From: Alphaproteobacteria bacterium
GTDB lineage: Bacteria > Pseudomonadota > Alphaproteobacteria > Rickettsiales > JADKJE01
Direction of reading: 5' to 3'
Assembly (NCBI GenBank): GCA_016722515.1
Contig: JADKJE010000004.1
Location: forward strand, 62,001 to 126,000
DNA length: 64,000 nucleotides
Both the position numbers and the translations under genes were made by a program. The notes beneath the pieces are model-generated. The model was not told the origin of the DNA, ran no database searches, and was given only the letters and a program-made list of their open reading frames with translations. Below are positions 16,012-25,000 of this stretch, in pieces; positions within the stretch are counted from its first letter, which is position 1; each line of letters begins with the position of its first letter.

Positions 16012-17244
16012 ATGACAGCAAAACTTACCAAAAAAGCCATCGACGCATTTGAGGCAACCGGCAAACTGGAATATCTGTGGGATATGGAGGTGAAGGGATT
16101 CGGGGTGGTTATCACACCCGCTGGCAGCAAATCCTTCATTCTCAATTACCGCAACCAGGACAACCGCTCACGGCGAAAAACCATCGGCAAGTATGGTCAT
16201 CTGACCGTTGAACAGGCGCGGGATTTTGCCCGCGAATTGACCTACCGCATCGTCAAAGGTGAAGACCCGGTGCAACAGGACGAGATGCAGCGCAGCCAGC
16301 CCACATTCGCTGAGGTAGCACAGCGTTTTCTCGATGACCATAGCTCCATACGCAGCCGTCCTGCGACGCACGCCAGTAATATACAAATTCTAGCGCACAT
16401 GGTTCTGCCGCATTTTGGCAAGATGAAAATCCGCTCCATCGAGCGCAAGGATATTTACGATTACCTCGCCAAAAACCGACATCGCCCCATCGGTGCCAAC
16501 CGCTCACTCGCCGCGATGTCCTCCATCATGAGCAAGGCAGAGCTATGGGGCTACCGCGACCGCAACAGCAATCCGTGCTTCGGTGTAGAACGCTTCCCTG
16601 AAAATCGCCGCGAGAGGTTCCTGAACGAACAGGAATTTGCCGCACTTGAGTCGGCGATGCAACGTGCCGAGCGCAATTTAACGGAAAGCCCGCATGTGCT
16701 GGCCATGTTCCGCATCATGATGCACACGGGCTGCCGCCCTGGCGAAGCGCGCCACCTGAAATGGGATTATGTCGATTTGGCTAACCGCGTCATCCGTCTG
16801 CCCAAAGAAGCCACCAAGGAAAAACGCCCGAAGACGCTCTTCATCACGCCCTATATCGAGGGAGTGCTGAAAAATATCCGCCGCATGGAGGGTAATCCCT
16901 ATGTGGTGGTGAGCGAACGCAATGACGGCAAGCCGATTATGGATGTAAAAAAACCGTGGGATCGCATCAAAAAGGCAGCGGGCATCACCACGGAATTACA
17001 TCTGCATGATTTGCGGCACAGCCATGCCAGCATGGCCAACGCGCTGGGCTACTCACTGCCGATGATAGGTGCGTTGCTCGGCCACACGCAGGCGCAAACA
17101 ACACTGCGTTACGCCCATCTGGCAACCGACCACCTGCGCAAAGCGGCAGAGGATATCAGCAACCGCATCGCCAACGTTGCCCAAACCACCAGCCCCATGC
17201 CACCGCACGACAAACCACGAGCAAATTTGCGGATGGTGAAGTGA
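16012..17244 (+). CDS. int: Tyrosine integrase, P4/DUF4102 type
   Basis: 410 residues with AAGGAG before ATG 16012. The N-terminal DUF4102 arm-binding domain (LTKKAIDAF, VKGFGVVITPAG, IGKYGHLTVEQAR) is followed by a core-binding domain and the catalytic domain. Catalytic residues are R242 (GCRPGEAR), H332 and R335 (HDLRH), H358 (LLGHTQ) and nucleophile Y367 (RYAH). Integrases of this class insert elements into the 3' ends of tRNA genes, which fits the tRNA-Thr fragment at 22031-22078. Confidence 0.95.
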   Translation: MTAKLTKKAIDAFEATGKLEYLWDMEVKGFGVVITPAGSKSFILNYRNQDNRSRRKTIGKYGHLTVEQARDFARELTYRIVKGEDPVQQDEMQRSQPTFAEVAQRFLDDHSSIRSRPATHASNIQILAHMVLPHFGKMKIRSIERKDIYDYLAKNRHRPIGANRSLAAMSSIMSKAELWGYRDRNSNPCFGVERFPENRRERFLNEQEFAALESAMQRAERNLTESPHVLAMFRIMMHTGCRPGEARHLKWDYVDLANRVIRLPKEATKEKRPKTLFITPYIEGVLKNIRRMEGNPYVVVSERNDGKPIMDVKKPWDRIKKAAGITTELHLHDLRHSHASMANALGYSLPMIGALLGHTQAQTTLRYAHLATDHLRKAAEDISNRIANVAQTTSPMPPHDKPRANLRMVK

Positions 17245-17303
17245 GTGGCATAAACTATTTGGTTCTTGCTGACTTTTTAACAGACAGATGGTAATCTTCG
17301 CGC

Positions 17304-18461
17304 ATGGCTAAAAGTAAATACACATTCCACGAGGATTTCAGCGGATCGGGCATGGCTCGGCTCGGCTTGGGCGATGCGTGGCAATGCGTTCGCGGCTGCG
17401 ACATTGATGTTAAGAAATGCCGCGCATACCGGGAAAACTTCGGTGACGATCATCTGTATGAAGGCGATATCGCCAATGTGAATGTACTTGGTGCAAAGCC
17501 TGCGCGCCTTGCTTGGGCAAGTTTTCCTTGTCAGGATACGTCGCTGGCAGGCGGATATGCCGGACTTGCTGGTGAGCGCAGTGGCATGTTTTGGGCATGG
17601 ATGCGTATAGTCGAAGGCATGGCCAATGCTGGAAAACCGTTCGATATCGTATGCGTGGAAAATGTGCGTGGGTTGCTAACCTCCAATGCAGGCACCGATT
17701 TCGCAGCTATTTGTGAGGCGCTGGCAAAAGCTGGTTATTGGATCGGATCGGCAGTGATCGATGCTTCAGATTTCTTGCCACAGAGCCGTGAGCGTCTTTT
17801 TGTGGTCGGTATCCGGCTTGATAAGCGTCATCTCGGTACCATCGTTTCAAAATCCCCAAATCCTTACTGGCATCCAGAATCTATGCTGCGTGCCTATGAA
17901 CATCTCACTAAGCGCGCGCGGGACAAATGGTTCTGGCTCGAAATGCCAAAGCCTTCCGCAAAACGACTGACGCTTGAAGATATCATCACCGATCAGGCTG
18001 AGGGCGTAGAGTGGCATACCGCCGAGCAGACCAACCGGCTGATTAGCATGATGTCAGAAGAAAACCGTCGCAAACTCCGCGAACAACAGGCCACTGGCAA
18101 ACGATCCATCGGCACGTTGTACAAACGCGTTCGCAACGGTGAACAACGCGCGGAGGTGCGGTTCGATGGCATCGCCGGATGTCTGCGTACTGCCACTGGC
18201 GGCAGCAGCCGCCAAACCGTCATGATCGTGGAAGGTCAGGAAGTTCGCTCACGGTTGCTTGCGCCGCGTGAGGCCGCACGCCTCATGGGACTGCCGGATC
18301 ACTATAAATTGCCGCAAAAATATAATGATGCGTACCAGCTCTGCGGCGATGGTGTAGCAGTACCGGTCGTGCGTTTCCTCGCAAAGACAGTATTTGAGCC
18401 GGTATTGGCGCGGATTGACGCATCGGAAGCCAAGAATTCCTCAGTTTTAGCAACTGCATAA
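17304..18461 (+). CDS. DNA (cytosine-5) methyltransferase of an Eco29kI-like system
   Basis: 385 residues. Motif I is DFSGSGMARLGLG (11-23), motif IV FPCQDTS with catalytic Cys76, motif VI ENVRG (119-123), motif VIII QSRERLFVVG (160-169), motif IX REAARLMGLPDHY, and motif X LCGDGVAVPVV. The next gene, 45 bases downstream, is an Eco29kI-type GIY-YIG endonuclease, so this is the protective half of a type II restriction-modification pair. The target may be CCGCGG by analogy with Eco29kI, but this cannot be read from sequence alone. Confidence 0.92.
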   Translation: MAKSKYTFHEDFSGSGMARLGLGDAWQCVRGCDIDVKKCRAYRENFGDDHLYEGDIANVNVLGAKPARLAWASFPCQDTSLAGGYAGLAGERSGMFWAWMRIVEGMANAGKPFDIVCVENVRGLLTSNAGTDFAAICEALAKAGYWIGSAVIDASDFLPQSRERLFVVGIRLDKRHLGTIVSKSPNPYWHPESMLRAYEHLTKRARDKWFWLEMPKPSAKRLTLEDIITDQAEGVEWHTAEQTNRLISMMSEENRRKLREQQATGKRSIGTLYKRVRNGEQRAEVRFDGIAGCLRTATGGSSRQTVMIVEGQEVRSRLLAPREAARLMGLPDHYKLPQKYNDAYQLCGDGVAVPVVRFLAKTVFEPVLARIDASEAKNSSVLATA

Positions 18462-18506
18462 TCCGTTGTAGCGGACTGAAAATAAATCGGTTAATCTCTG
18501 CCGATT

Positions 18507-19238
18507 ATGTCATCAAACTCACGTTCGCCATCCTCCGCCATCGATACTGTCGAAATGCCTTTCGACACCAATGCTCTGCGCAAAGGCTTAAAGGCATTCC
18601 TCGACCAGACGGTGAGTGATCCGCGCGCGCCCAGCGTCAAACGTTTGGGCGGCTATAAGTTCGGCGTGTATGCGTTTTACGATTATGATGATGAGCCAAT
18701 TTATGTCGGCCAGACCCGCGAGAAACTTTCTGGTCGCATCGGCAGGCATCTCACCAACCAGCGCACCGATGCGGTGGCAATGAATGTGCTTGATCCTTAC
18801 GAGGTTTATGCCGTGGCAGTATGGCCGTTGCCAGAATTCGAAGCGCGTTCGGGCAGTGATGCGGAGGTGAAAGCGCACCTTAATGCGCTCGAAGCTGCCG
18901 TGTTCAATCAGCTGATGAAAGAATCAAAATTCAGCGCTGTGTTGAATGAGAAAATTCCACTTTTCGGCAAAGCAATCAAACCGCCCAAGCCTTTTAAGGG
19001 TGTGATCATCAGTGATGAGGTGCGGGAAATTCGTGGGCATCCTGATGTACGCCTTGCGCGCCGCGCTGCCACCATTGCCCGCCTGTCGCAGGTGATCTGT
19101 GAACGCGGCGACGTCCAGCCCGGCTTGCGCCGCACGTTGCTGGTTCAAGCCGAACGGCTCCTGTGGCTTGCCAAAGAGCGTTATAAGCCGTTCGAGGCGC
19201 AAGCCATCGCGGAAGATGCCACCAAAGATGATGATTAA
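18507..19238 (+). CDS. GIY-YIG restriction endonuclease, Eco29kI-like
   Basis: 243 residues. The GIY-YIG core is FGVYAFYD (Y54), PIYVGQT (Y66), then LSGRIGRHL with R77 and H81, ALEAAVF with E129, and VLNEKIP with N147. The arrangement and the four-residue step from Arg to His reproduce the active site described for Eco29kI (Y49, Y76, R104, H108, E142, N154, from memory). It follows its methyltransferase and precedes ThsA by 20 bases. No separate controller gene is present, so timing may depend on gene order. Confidence 0.85.
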   Translation: MSSNSRSPSSAIDTVEMPFDTNALRKGLKAFLDQTVSDPRAPSVKRLGGYKFGVYAFYDYDDEPIYVGQTREKLSGRIGRHLTNQRTDAVAMNVLDPYEVYAVAVWPLPEFEARSGSDAEVKAHLNALEAAVFNQLMKESKFSAVLNEKIPLFGKAIKPPKPFKGVIISDEVREIRGHPDVRLARRAATIARLSQVICERGDVQPGLRRTLLVQAERLLWLAKERYKPFEAQAIAEDATKDDD

Positions 19239-19258
19239 GCCCTGCAGGAGTTAACTTA

Positions 19259-20683
19259 ATGAATGCAGCACGCGACATCGACATTTTCATAAACAAATTC
19301 GTGAAAGAGCTGGAGGAGGAAAACGCCGCCATTTTTGCGGGTGCGGGCCTCTCTATTTCTGCGGGTTTTGTTAGCTGGAAGGGTTTGCTTACACCTATCG
19401 CACACGCACTGGGTCTGAATATCGATGCCGAAACGGATTTAATTTCCATCGCTCAGTACCATTTGAATGAAAAACAGAGCCGCTCTGATCTTAATCAGGA
19501 ATTGATAGAGCAATTCTCGCGCGGTCATGTAGCGAGCGATAATCATCGCATTCTTGCACGGTTGCCGATCAAGACCTATTGGACAACAAACTACGATAAG
19601 CTGATTGAAGACACGCTCACCAGTGTTGGTAAGATTCCCGATGTCAAATACACCGTTGATCAGCTTAAAAACACCAAGCCTAAGCGCGATGCATTGGTCT
19701 ATAAGATGCATGGTGATATCGACCATCCAGACGATGCGGTACTAACCAAGGATGACTACGAGCGCTATAGTTCAACGCGTGAGCCGTTCGCCACCGCATT
19801 GCGCGGCGATCTGGTTTCTAAAACCTTTCTGTTTCTTGGCTTCAGCTTCACCGACCCCAACCTCGACTACATTCTTAGCCGTGTGCGCCTCAGCCTACAA
19901 GATAAGCCGCGTCAGCATTACTGCATTCTGAAGCGTCCGCTGCGCGACGAATATCCTGACGATACTACTTTTCAGTACGCTACACTAAAGTTGAACTTGC
20001 AGATCAATGATCTAAAGCGCTTCGGCGTACAAACACTGCAAATCGAGCGGTACGAGGATTTGACTGCAATCCTGCGGCGTATCGAAGATCGTTTCCGTCA
20101 GCGCACCATTTTTATATCTGGTGCTGCCCATGAATATGGCGACCATACTGCCGCATCAGCTGAAGAATTCATCCGTAATCTCAGCCGCGAGATTATCCTG
20201 AAGGACTACAAGATCGTTTCCGGCTTCGGGCTGGGCGTTGGCAGCCATGTCATTACTGGTGTTCTACAACACATTTACGAAAACAACCGCCAGAAGCTGC
20301 ATGACCAGCTGCTGCTTCGCCCATTCCCGCAGGGCGAAAAAGGTCAAGAGACTTGGGAAGCCTACCGCAAGGACATGATCGGGTACGCTGGTGTCGCCAT
20401 CTTCCTGTTTGGAAATAAAGTCGATAAGGATGGCAAGATCGTCCTCTCTAATGGCATGCACTCCGAGTTCGAAATCGCCAAGGCGCAAGGATTAAAGCTC
20501 ATTCCCATTGGAGCCACAGGCTACATGGCGCACGAGCTTTGGGAGGAGATCAACGGAAACATAAATGCTTTTTATCCCGGCGCGACAGACGCTTTCAAAG
20601 CGGCCTTTGCAGAATTGAGCGACCTCAAGGGCAATCACATTAAGGCGGTGATCACGCTGCTGGATATTTTGAAAAAGGAATAG
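19259..20683 (+). CDS. thsA: ThsA, Thoeris NADase effector (SIR2-SLOG)
   Basis: 474 residues, nearly the length of Bacillus cereus ThsA (476). Residues about 1-275 form a SIR2 domain: IFAGAGLSISAGF, TNYDKLIEDT with N111, and MHGDIDH with H151, matching the N112/H152 pair recalled for B. cereus. Residues about 283-474 are a SLOG/STALD ligand-binding domain (FISGAAHEYGD, GFGLGVGSHVI); R370, K387 and E403 fall where the cyclic-ADP-ribose pocket is expected. On infection ThsB would make the signal and ThsA would deplete NAD. thsB starts two bases after its stop. Confidence 0.93.
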   Translation: MNAARDIDIFINKFVKELEEENAAIFAGAGLSISAGFVSWKGLLTPIAHALGLNIDAETDLISIAQYHLNEKQSRSDLNQELIEQFSRGHVASDNHRILARLPIKTYWTTNYDKLIEDTLTSVGKIPDVKYTVDQLKNTKPKRDALVYKMHGDIDHPDDAVLTKDDYERYSSTREPFATALRGDLVSKTFLFLGFSFTDPNLDYILSRVRLSLQDKPRQHYCILKRPLRDEYPDDTTFQYATLKLNLQINDLKRFGVQTLQIERYEDLTAILRRIEDRFRQRTIFISGAAHEYGDHTAASAEEFIRNLSREIILKDYKIVSGFGLGVGSHVITGVLQHIYENNRQKLHDQLLLRPFPQGEKGQETWEAYRKDMIGYAGVAIFLFGNKVDKDGKIVLSNGMHSEFEIAKAQGLKLIPIGATGYMAHELWEEINGNINAFYPGATDAFKAAFAELSDLKGNHIKAVITLLDILKKE

Positions 20684-20685
20684 CG

Positions 20686-21276
20686 ATGCCGCGTAGCGTA
20701 TTCTTCAGCTTTCATTATCAACGCGACGTCATGCGTGTGCAGGTGATCAAAAATCATCACATCACCAAAGGCAGCTATACCACTGCCGGTTTCTTTGACG
20801 GATCGCTGGAAGAGAAAGCCAAGAAAGAGGGTGATCAAGCAGTGCGGCGATTGATCGATAACGGCCTTGTCGGCTCCAGCGTGCTTTGCGTACTCATCGG
20901 TCAGGAAACCTATACCCGCCGCTGGGTGGATTATGAGATATTGAAAGCTGTGGAATTAGGCATGGGTGTATTTGGCATCCGCATCCACCAGATCAAAGAT
21001 CCAAAAACTGGTGCAGACAGTGCTGGGGGCAGTCCCTTCTCCTTTTTGGGGTATGGCACTAAAGACGGAAAATTGCGGCCCATGATTCAATATAAAGATG
21101 GTTGGCAGGATGCGCCGTATCAATCACTCATCACAACGGCGGCGGCACCTTATCTTCAGGGTACAGACAAACCTGTACTGAGCAGTCTCTTCAGCATCTA
21201 CGATTGGGTCGACAACGATGGCTATAATAACTTTGGGAAGTGGGTGGAAGCCGCTGCCCGACAAGCTGGCCGTTAA
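20686..21276 (+). CDS. thsB: ThsB1, Thoeris TIR-like sensor
   Basis: 196 residues. It opens PRSVFFSFHYQRDVMRVQVI and continues with FFDGSLEEKAKKEGD, VLCVLIGQETYTRRWVDYEI and IYDWVDNDGYNNFGKWVE, a close pattern match to type I Thoeris ThsB. E84 in WVDYEI is the expected TIR catalytic glutamate. The protein senses infection and makes a cyclic ADP-ribose isomer that activates ThsA. It is tightly coupled to thsA and ends four bases into the convergent second thsB. Confidence 0.93.
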   Translation: MPRSVFFSFHYQRDVMRVQVIKNHHITKGSYTTAGFFDGSLEEKAKKEGDQAVRRLIDNGLVGSSVLCVLIGQETYTRRWVDYEILKAVELGMGVFGIRIHQIKDPKTGADSAGGSPFSFLGYGTKDGKLRPMIQYKDGWQDAPYQSLITTAAAPYLQGTDKPVLSSLFSIYDWVDNDGYNNFGKWVEAAARQAGR

Positions 21277-21770
21277 GCCTTGTAGTTGTCTCTAATCTCG
21301 ACTGCTTTTTCTACCCATGCATCAATGTTGGTCTTGATGTCATCGTACACATTTGTACTGATGGAGTATGGCGGATCGTAGGCCTTCACCGTATCGGAAA
21401 GTTTTTTCCCATCGATTATGACACTGTCAAACGGGTTGGAGCCTTTAGTGGATTGCGCACTGTCTTTATCTTTTAGATTGTGCACGTAAATACCAACGAC
21501 TCCTTTTTTTGCATCCCATGCTTTCTTGATTTCGTGTTTTATCCATTTCCGACCTGCAGTGTCATTGCCGATTAAAACGACAATGCAGGACTTGCCTTTC
21601 ATTTGCTCATCAATCCATGTCTCGATTGCAGAGTCACCGCCTTTGGTTACGCTTTCCCAATCGTTATCGGAGACGGCTTGGTTGCCCTCTACAACGCCCA
21701 TATTTCTAACTTGCGATGCGCGCCAGTTATCGGGCTTATAGTGAAAACTAAAAAAAACCTTGCGACCCAT
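21273..21770 (-). CDS. thsB2: ThsB2, second TIR-like Thoeris sensor
   Basis: 165 residues on the opposite strand. It shares the ThsB frame: GRKVFFSFHYKPDNWRASQV, CIVVLIGNDTAGRKWIKHEI with presumed catalytic E80, GIYVHNLKD and KGSNPFD. The middle and C-terminus differ strongly from ThsB1, and the protein lacks the long C-terminal YDWV segment. Convergent overlap with thsB1 means independent transcription from the attachment-site side. Thoeris loci often carry several ThsB variants, thought to widen phage recognition. Confidence 0.88.
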   Translation of the reverse strand: MGRKVFFSFHYKPDNWRASQVRNMGVVEGNQAVSDNDWESVTKGGDSAIETWIDEQMKGKSCIVVLIGNDTAGRKWIKHEIKKAWDAKKGVVGIYVHNLKDKDSAQSTKGSNPFDSVIIDGKKLSDTVKAYDPPYSISTNVYDDIKTNIDAWVEKAVEIRDNYKA

Positions 21771-22030
21771 AAACTACCTCAGAATGCTATATTGTTTTAT
21801 ACATTTACAGATAAATTAGTCGCAAAGATTTCATTTGGCAAATTGCATTTAGCCGTGTTCCATATCAGCACAGAACAGATGCACACGCGGTCATGTCAGC
21901 GCCATATCAACAACAGGCTTGGAAATGTTTGGAAATGTGCGTAGATTGGCATCGTGCTGCTAAGGGCTGAAACCCGCTGATTTTGGTATTGTTTGGCATT
22001 TATTGTTATTGTAAATCAATAACTTAAATG
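21771..22030. other. AT-rich spacer between thsB2 and attachment site
   Basis: No gene seen. Contains the presumed thsB2 promoter (minus strand, a TATAAA-like box near 21795) and several short direct repeats such as GGAAATGT-TTGGAAATGTG at about 21919-21937 and three scattered TTGGCA words. The latter could be integrase arm sites, but spacing is irregular. Confidence 0.35.
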
Positions 22031-22078
22031 GCTTTCGTAACCCGTAGGTCGGAGGTTCGATTCCTCTCTTCGGCACCA
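22031..22078 (+). other. Attachment site: 3' fragment of tRNA-Thr(CGT)
   Basis: The sequence holds an anticodon loop TTCGTAA (22034-22040, anticodon CGT), the 3' anticodon strand CCCGT, variable loop AGGTC, a full T arm (GGAGG-TTCGATT-CCTCT), the 3' acceptor strand CTTCGGC, A73 and encoded CCA. The loop, T arm and end resemble E. coli thrW tRNA. The 5' half is absent: bases before the loop do not pair with CCCGT. This is the remnant left at the distal end when an element integrates in the 3' half of a tRNA gene; the complete tRNA should lie beyond the left window edge. Confidence 0.8.
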
Positions 22079-22084
22079 CCCTAC

Positions 22085-25000
22085 ACTCTTACGAGCTTCG
22101 GGTGGCGCAGCCCCCCATACGAAAAAAGCACCGTCATTCTTGCCCTTTTTAAGCAGCCTCATCGGTGCCTGTTTCACACGAAGTTTGGCGTAGGACGTCA
22201 TTCTCACCCTTTTTAAGCAGTATGAGCCGCAGGCGAGTGCTGCTTAAAAAGGTGGAATCCAGCACAATACTGATTGCGCGACCAGCGCAATTCATTCGCT
22301 TCGGTGCCTGAATCACAGTAGTATGGAATTTTGCTAGTCGCAAAATAGTGTTGCGCTGGATCTCCAGCCCATTACGCTTACGCTACATGGGCTGAAGATG
22401 ACGGAGGCTGGGGGCGGCTTTCTTACCCTTACTAAGCAGCCTCATCGGTGCCTGTTTCACACGAACGGTGGCGCAGGACGTCATTCTCACCCTTTTTAAG
22501 CAGTATGAGCCGCAGGCGAGTGCTGCTTAAAAAGGGTGGGAATCCAGCACAACACTGATTGCGCGACCAGCGCAATTCATTCGCTCGCTTCCGTGCCTGA
22601 ATCACAGTAGTATGGAATTTTGCTAGTCGCAAAATAGTGTTGCGCTGGATCTCCAGCCCATTACGCTTACGCTACATGGGCTGAAGATGACGGAGGCTGG
22701 GGGCGGCTTTCTTACCCTTACTAAGCAGCCTCATCGGTGCCTGTTTCACACGAACGGTGGCGCAGGACGTCATTCTCACCCTTTTTAAGCAGTATGAGCC
22801 GCAGGCGAGTGCTGCTTAAAAAGGGTGGGAATCCAGCGCAACACTGATTGCGCGACCAGCGCAATTCATTCGCTTCGGTGCCTGTTTCACAGTAGTATGG
22901 AATTTTGCTAGTCGCAAAATAGTGTTGCGCTGGATCTCCAGCCCATTACGCTTACGCTACATGGGCTGAAGATGACGGAGGCTGGGGGCGTCTTTCTTAC
23001 CCTTACTAAGCAGCCTCATCGGTGCCTGTTTCACACGAACGGTGGCGTAGGACGTCATTCTCACCCTTTTTAAGCAGTATGAGCCGCAGGCGAGTGCTGC
23101 TTAAAAAGGGTGGGAATCCAGCACAATACTGATTGCGCGACCAGCGCAATTCATTCGCTTCGGTGCCTGTTTCACAGTAGTATGGAATTTTGCTAGTCGC
23201 AAAATAGTGTTGCGCTGGATCTCCAGCCCATTACGCTTACGCTACATGGGCTGAAGATGACGGAGGCTGGGGGCGGCTTTCTTACCCTTACTAAGCAGCC
23301 TCATCGGTGCCTGTTTCACACGAAGGGTGGCGTAGGACGTCATTCTCACCCTTTTTAAGCAGTATGAGCCGCAGGCGAGTGCTGCTTAAAAAGGGTGGGG
23401 AATCCAGCACAATACTGATTGCGCGACCAGCGCAATTCATTCGCTTCGGTGCCTGTTTCACAGTAGTATGGAATTTTGCTAGTCGCAAAATAGTGTTGCG
23501 CTGGATCTCCAGCCCATTACGCTTACGCTACATAGGCTGAAGATGACGGAGGCTGGGGGCGTCTTTCTCACCCTTACTAAGCAGCCTCATCGGTGCCTGT
23601 TTCACACGAACGGTGGCGTAGGACGTCATTCTCACCCTTTTTAAGCAGTATGAGCCGCAGGCGAGTGCTGCTTAAAAAGGGTGGGAATCCAGCACAATAC
23701 TGATTGCGCGACCAGCGCAATTCATTCGCTTCGGTGCCTGTTTCACAGTAGTATGGAATTTTGCTAGTCGCAAAATAGTGTTGCGCTGGATCTCCAGCCC
23801 ATTACGCTTACGCTACATGGGCTGAAGATGACGGAGGCTGGGGCGGCTTTCTTACCCTTACTAAGCAGCCTCATCGGTGCCTGTTTCACACGAAGGGTGG
23901 CGTAGGACGTCATTCTCACCCTTTTTAAGCAGTATGAGCCGCAGGCGAGTGCTGCTTAAAAAGGGTGGGAATCCAGCACAATACTGATTGCGCGACCAGC
24001 GCAATTCATTCGCTTCGGTGCCTGTTTCACAGTAGTATGGAATTTTGCTAGTCGCAAAATAGTGTTGCGCTGGATCTCCAGCCCATTACGCTTACGCTAC
24101 ATAGGCTGAAGATGACGGAGGCTGGGGGCGGCTTTCTTACCCTTACTAAGCAGCCTCATCGGTGCCTGTTTCACACGAACGGTGGCGCGGGACGTCATTC
24201 TCACCCTTTTTAGCAGTATGAGCCGCAGGCGAGTGCTGCTTAAAAAGGGTGGGAATCCAGCACAATACTGATTGCGCGACCAGCGCAATTCATTCACTTC
24301 GGTGCCTGAATCACAGTAGTATGGAATTTTGCTAGTCGCAAAATAGTGTTGCGCTGGATCTCAGCCCATTACGCTTACGCTACATGGGCTGAAGATGACG
24401 GAGGCTGGGGGCGGCTTTCTTACCCTTACTAAGCAGCCTCATCGGTGCCTGTTTCACACGAACGGTGGCGCAGGACGTCATTCTCATCCTTTTAAGCAGT
24501 ATGAGCCGCAGGCGAGTGCTGCTTAAAAAGGGTGGGAATCCAGCGCAACACTGATTGCGCGACCAGCGCAATTCATTCGCTTCGGTGCCTGTTTCACAGT
24601 AGTATGGAATTTTGCTAGTCGCAAAATAGTGTTGCGCTGGATCTCCAGCCCATTACGCTTACGCTACATGGGCTGAAGATGACGGAGGCTGGGGCGGCTT
24701 TCTTACCCTTACTAAGCAGCCTCATCGGTGCCTGTTTCACACGAACGGTGGCGTAGGACGTCATTCTCACCCTTTTTAAGCAGTATGAGCCGCAGGCGAG
24801 TGCTGCTTAAAAAGGGTGGGAATCCAGCACAATACTGATTGCGCGACCAGCGCAATTCATTCACTTCGGTGCCTGAATCACAGTAGTATGGAATTTTGCT
24901 AGTCGCAAAATAGTGTTGCGCTGGATCTCCAGCCCATTACGCTTACGCTACATGGGCTGAAGATGACGGAGGCTGGGGCGGCTTTCTTACCCTTACTAAG

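Noticed and set aside
19439..19726. Minus-strand 95-codon frame inside thsA
   Set aside because: Antisense shadow of a confidently assigned gene.
22031..22078. Complete tRNA gene
   Set aside because: The D arm and 5' acceptor strand are missing and the 5' anticodon strand does not pair, so it is only a 3' fragment.
22149..24571. Repeated 63-66-codon frames on the minus strand, one per array unit
   Set aside because: They exist only because the 285-bp unit is repeated. Length, start and end vary with single-base differences, and there is no ribosome site or conserved stop, so they are not genes.
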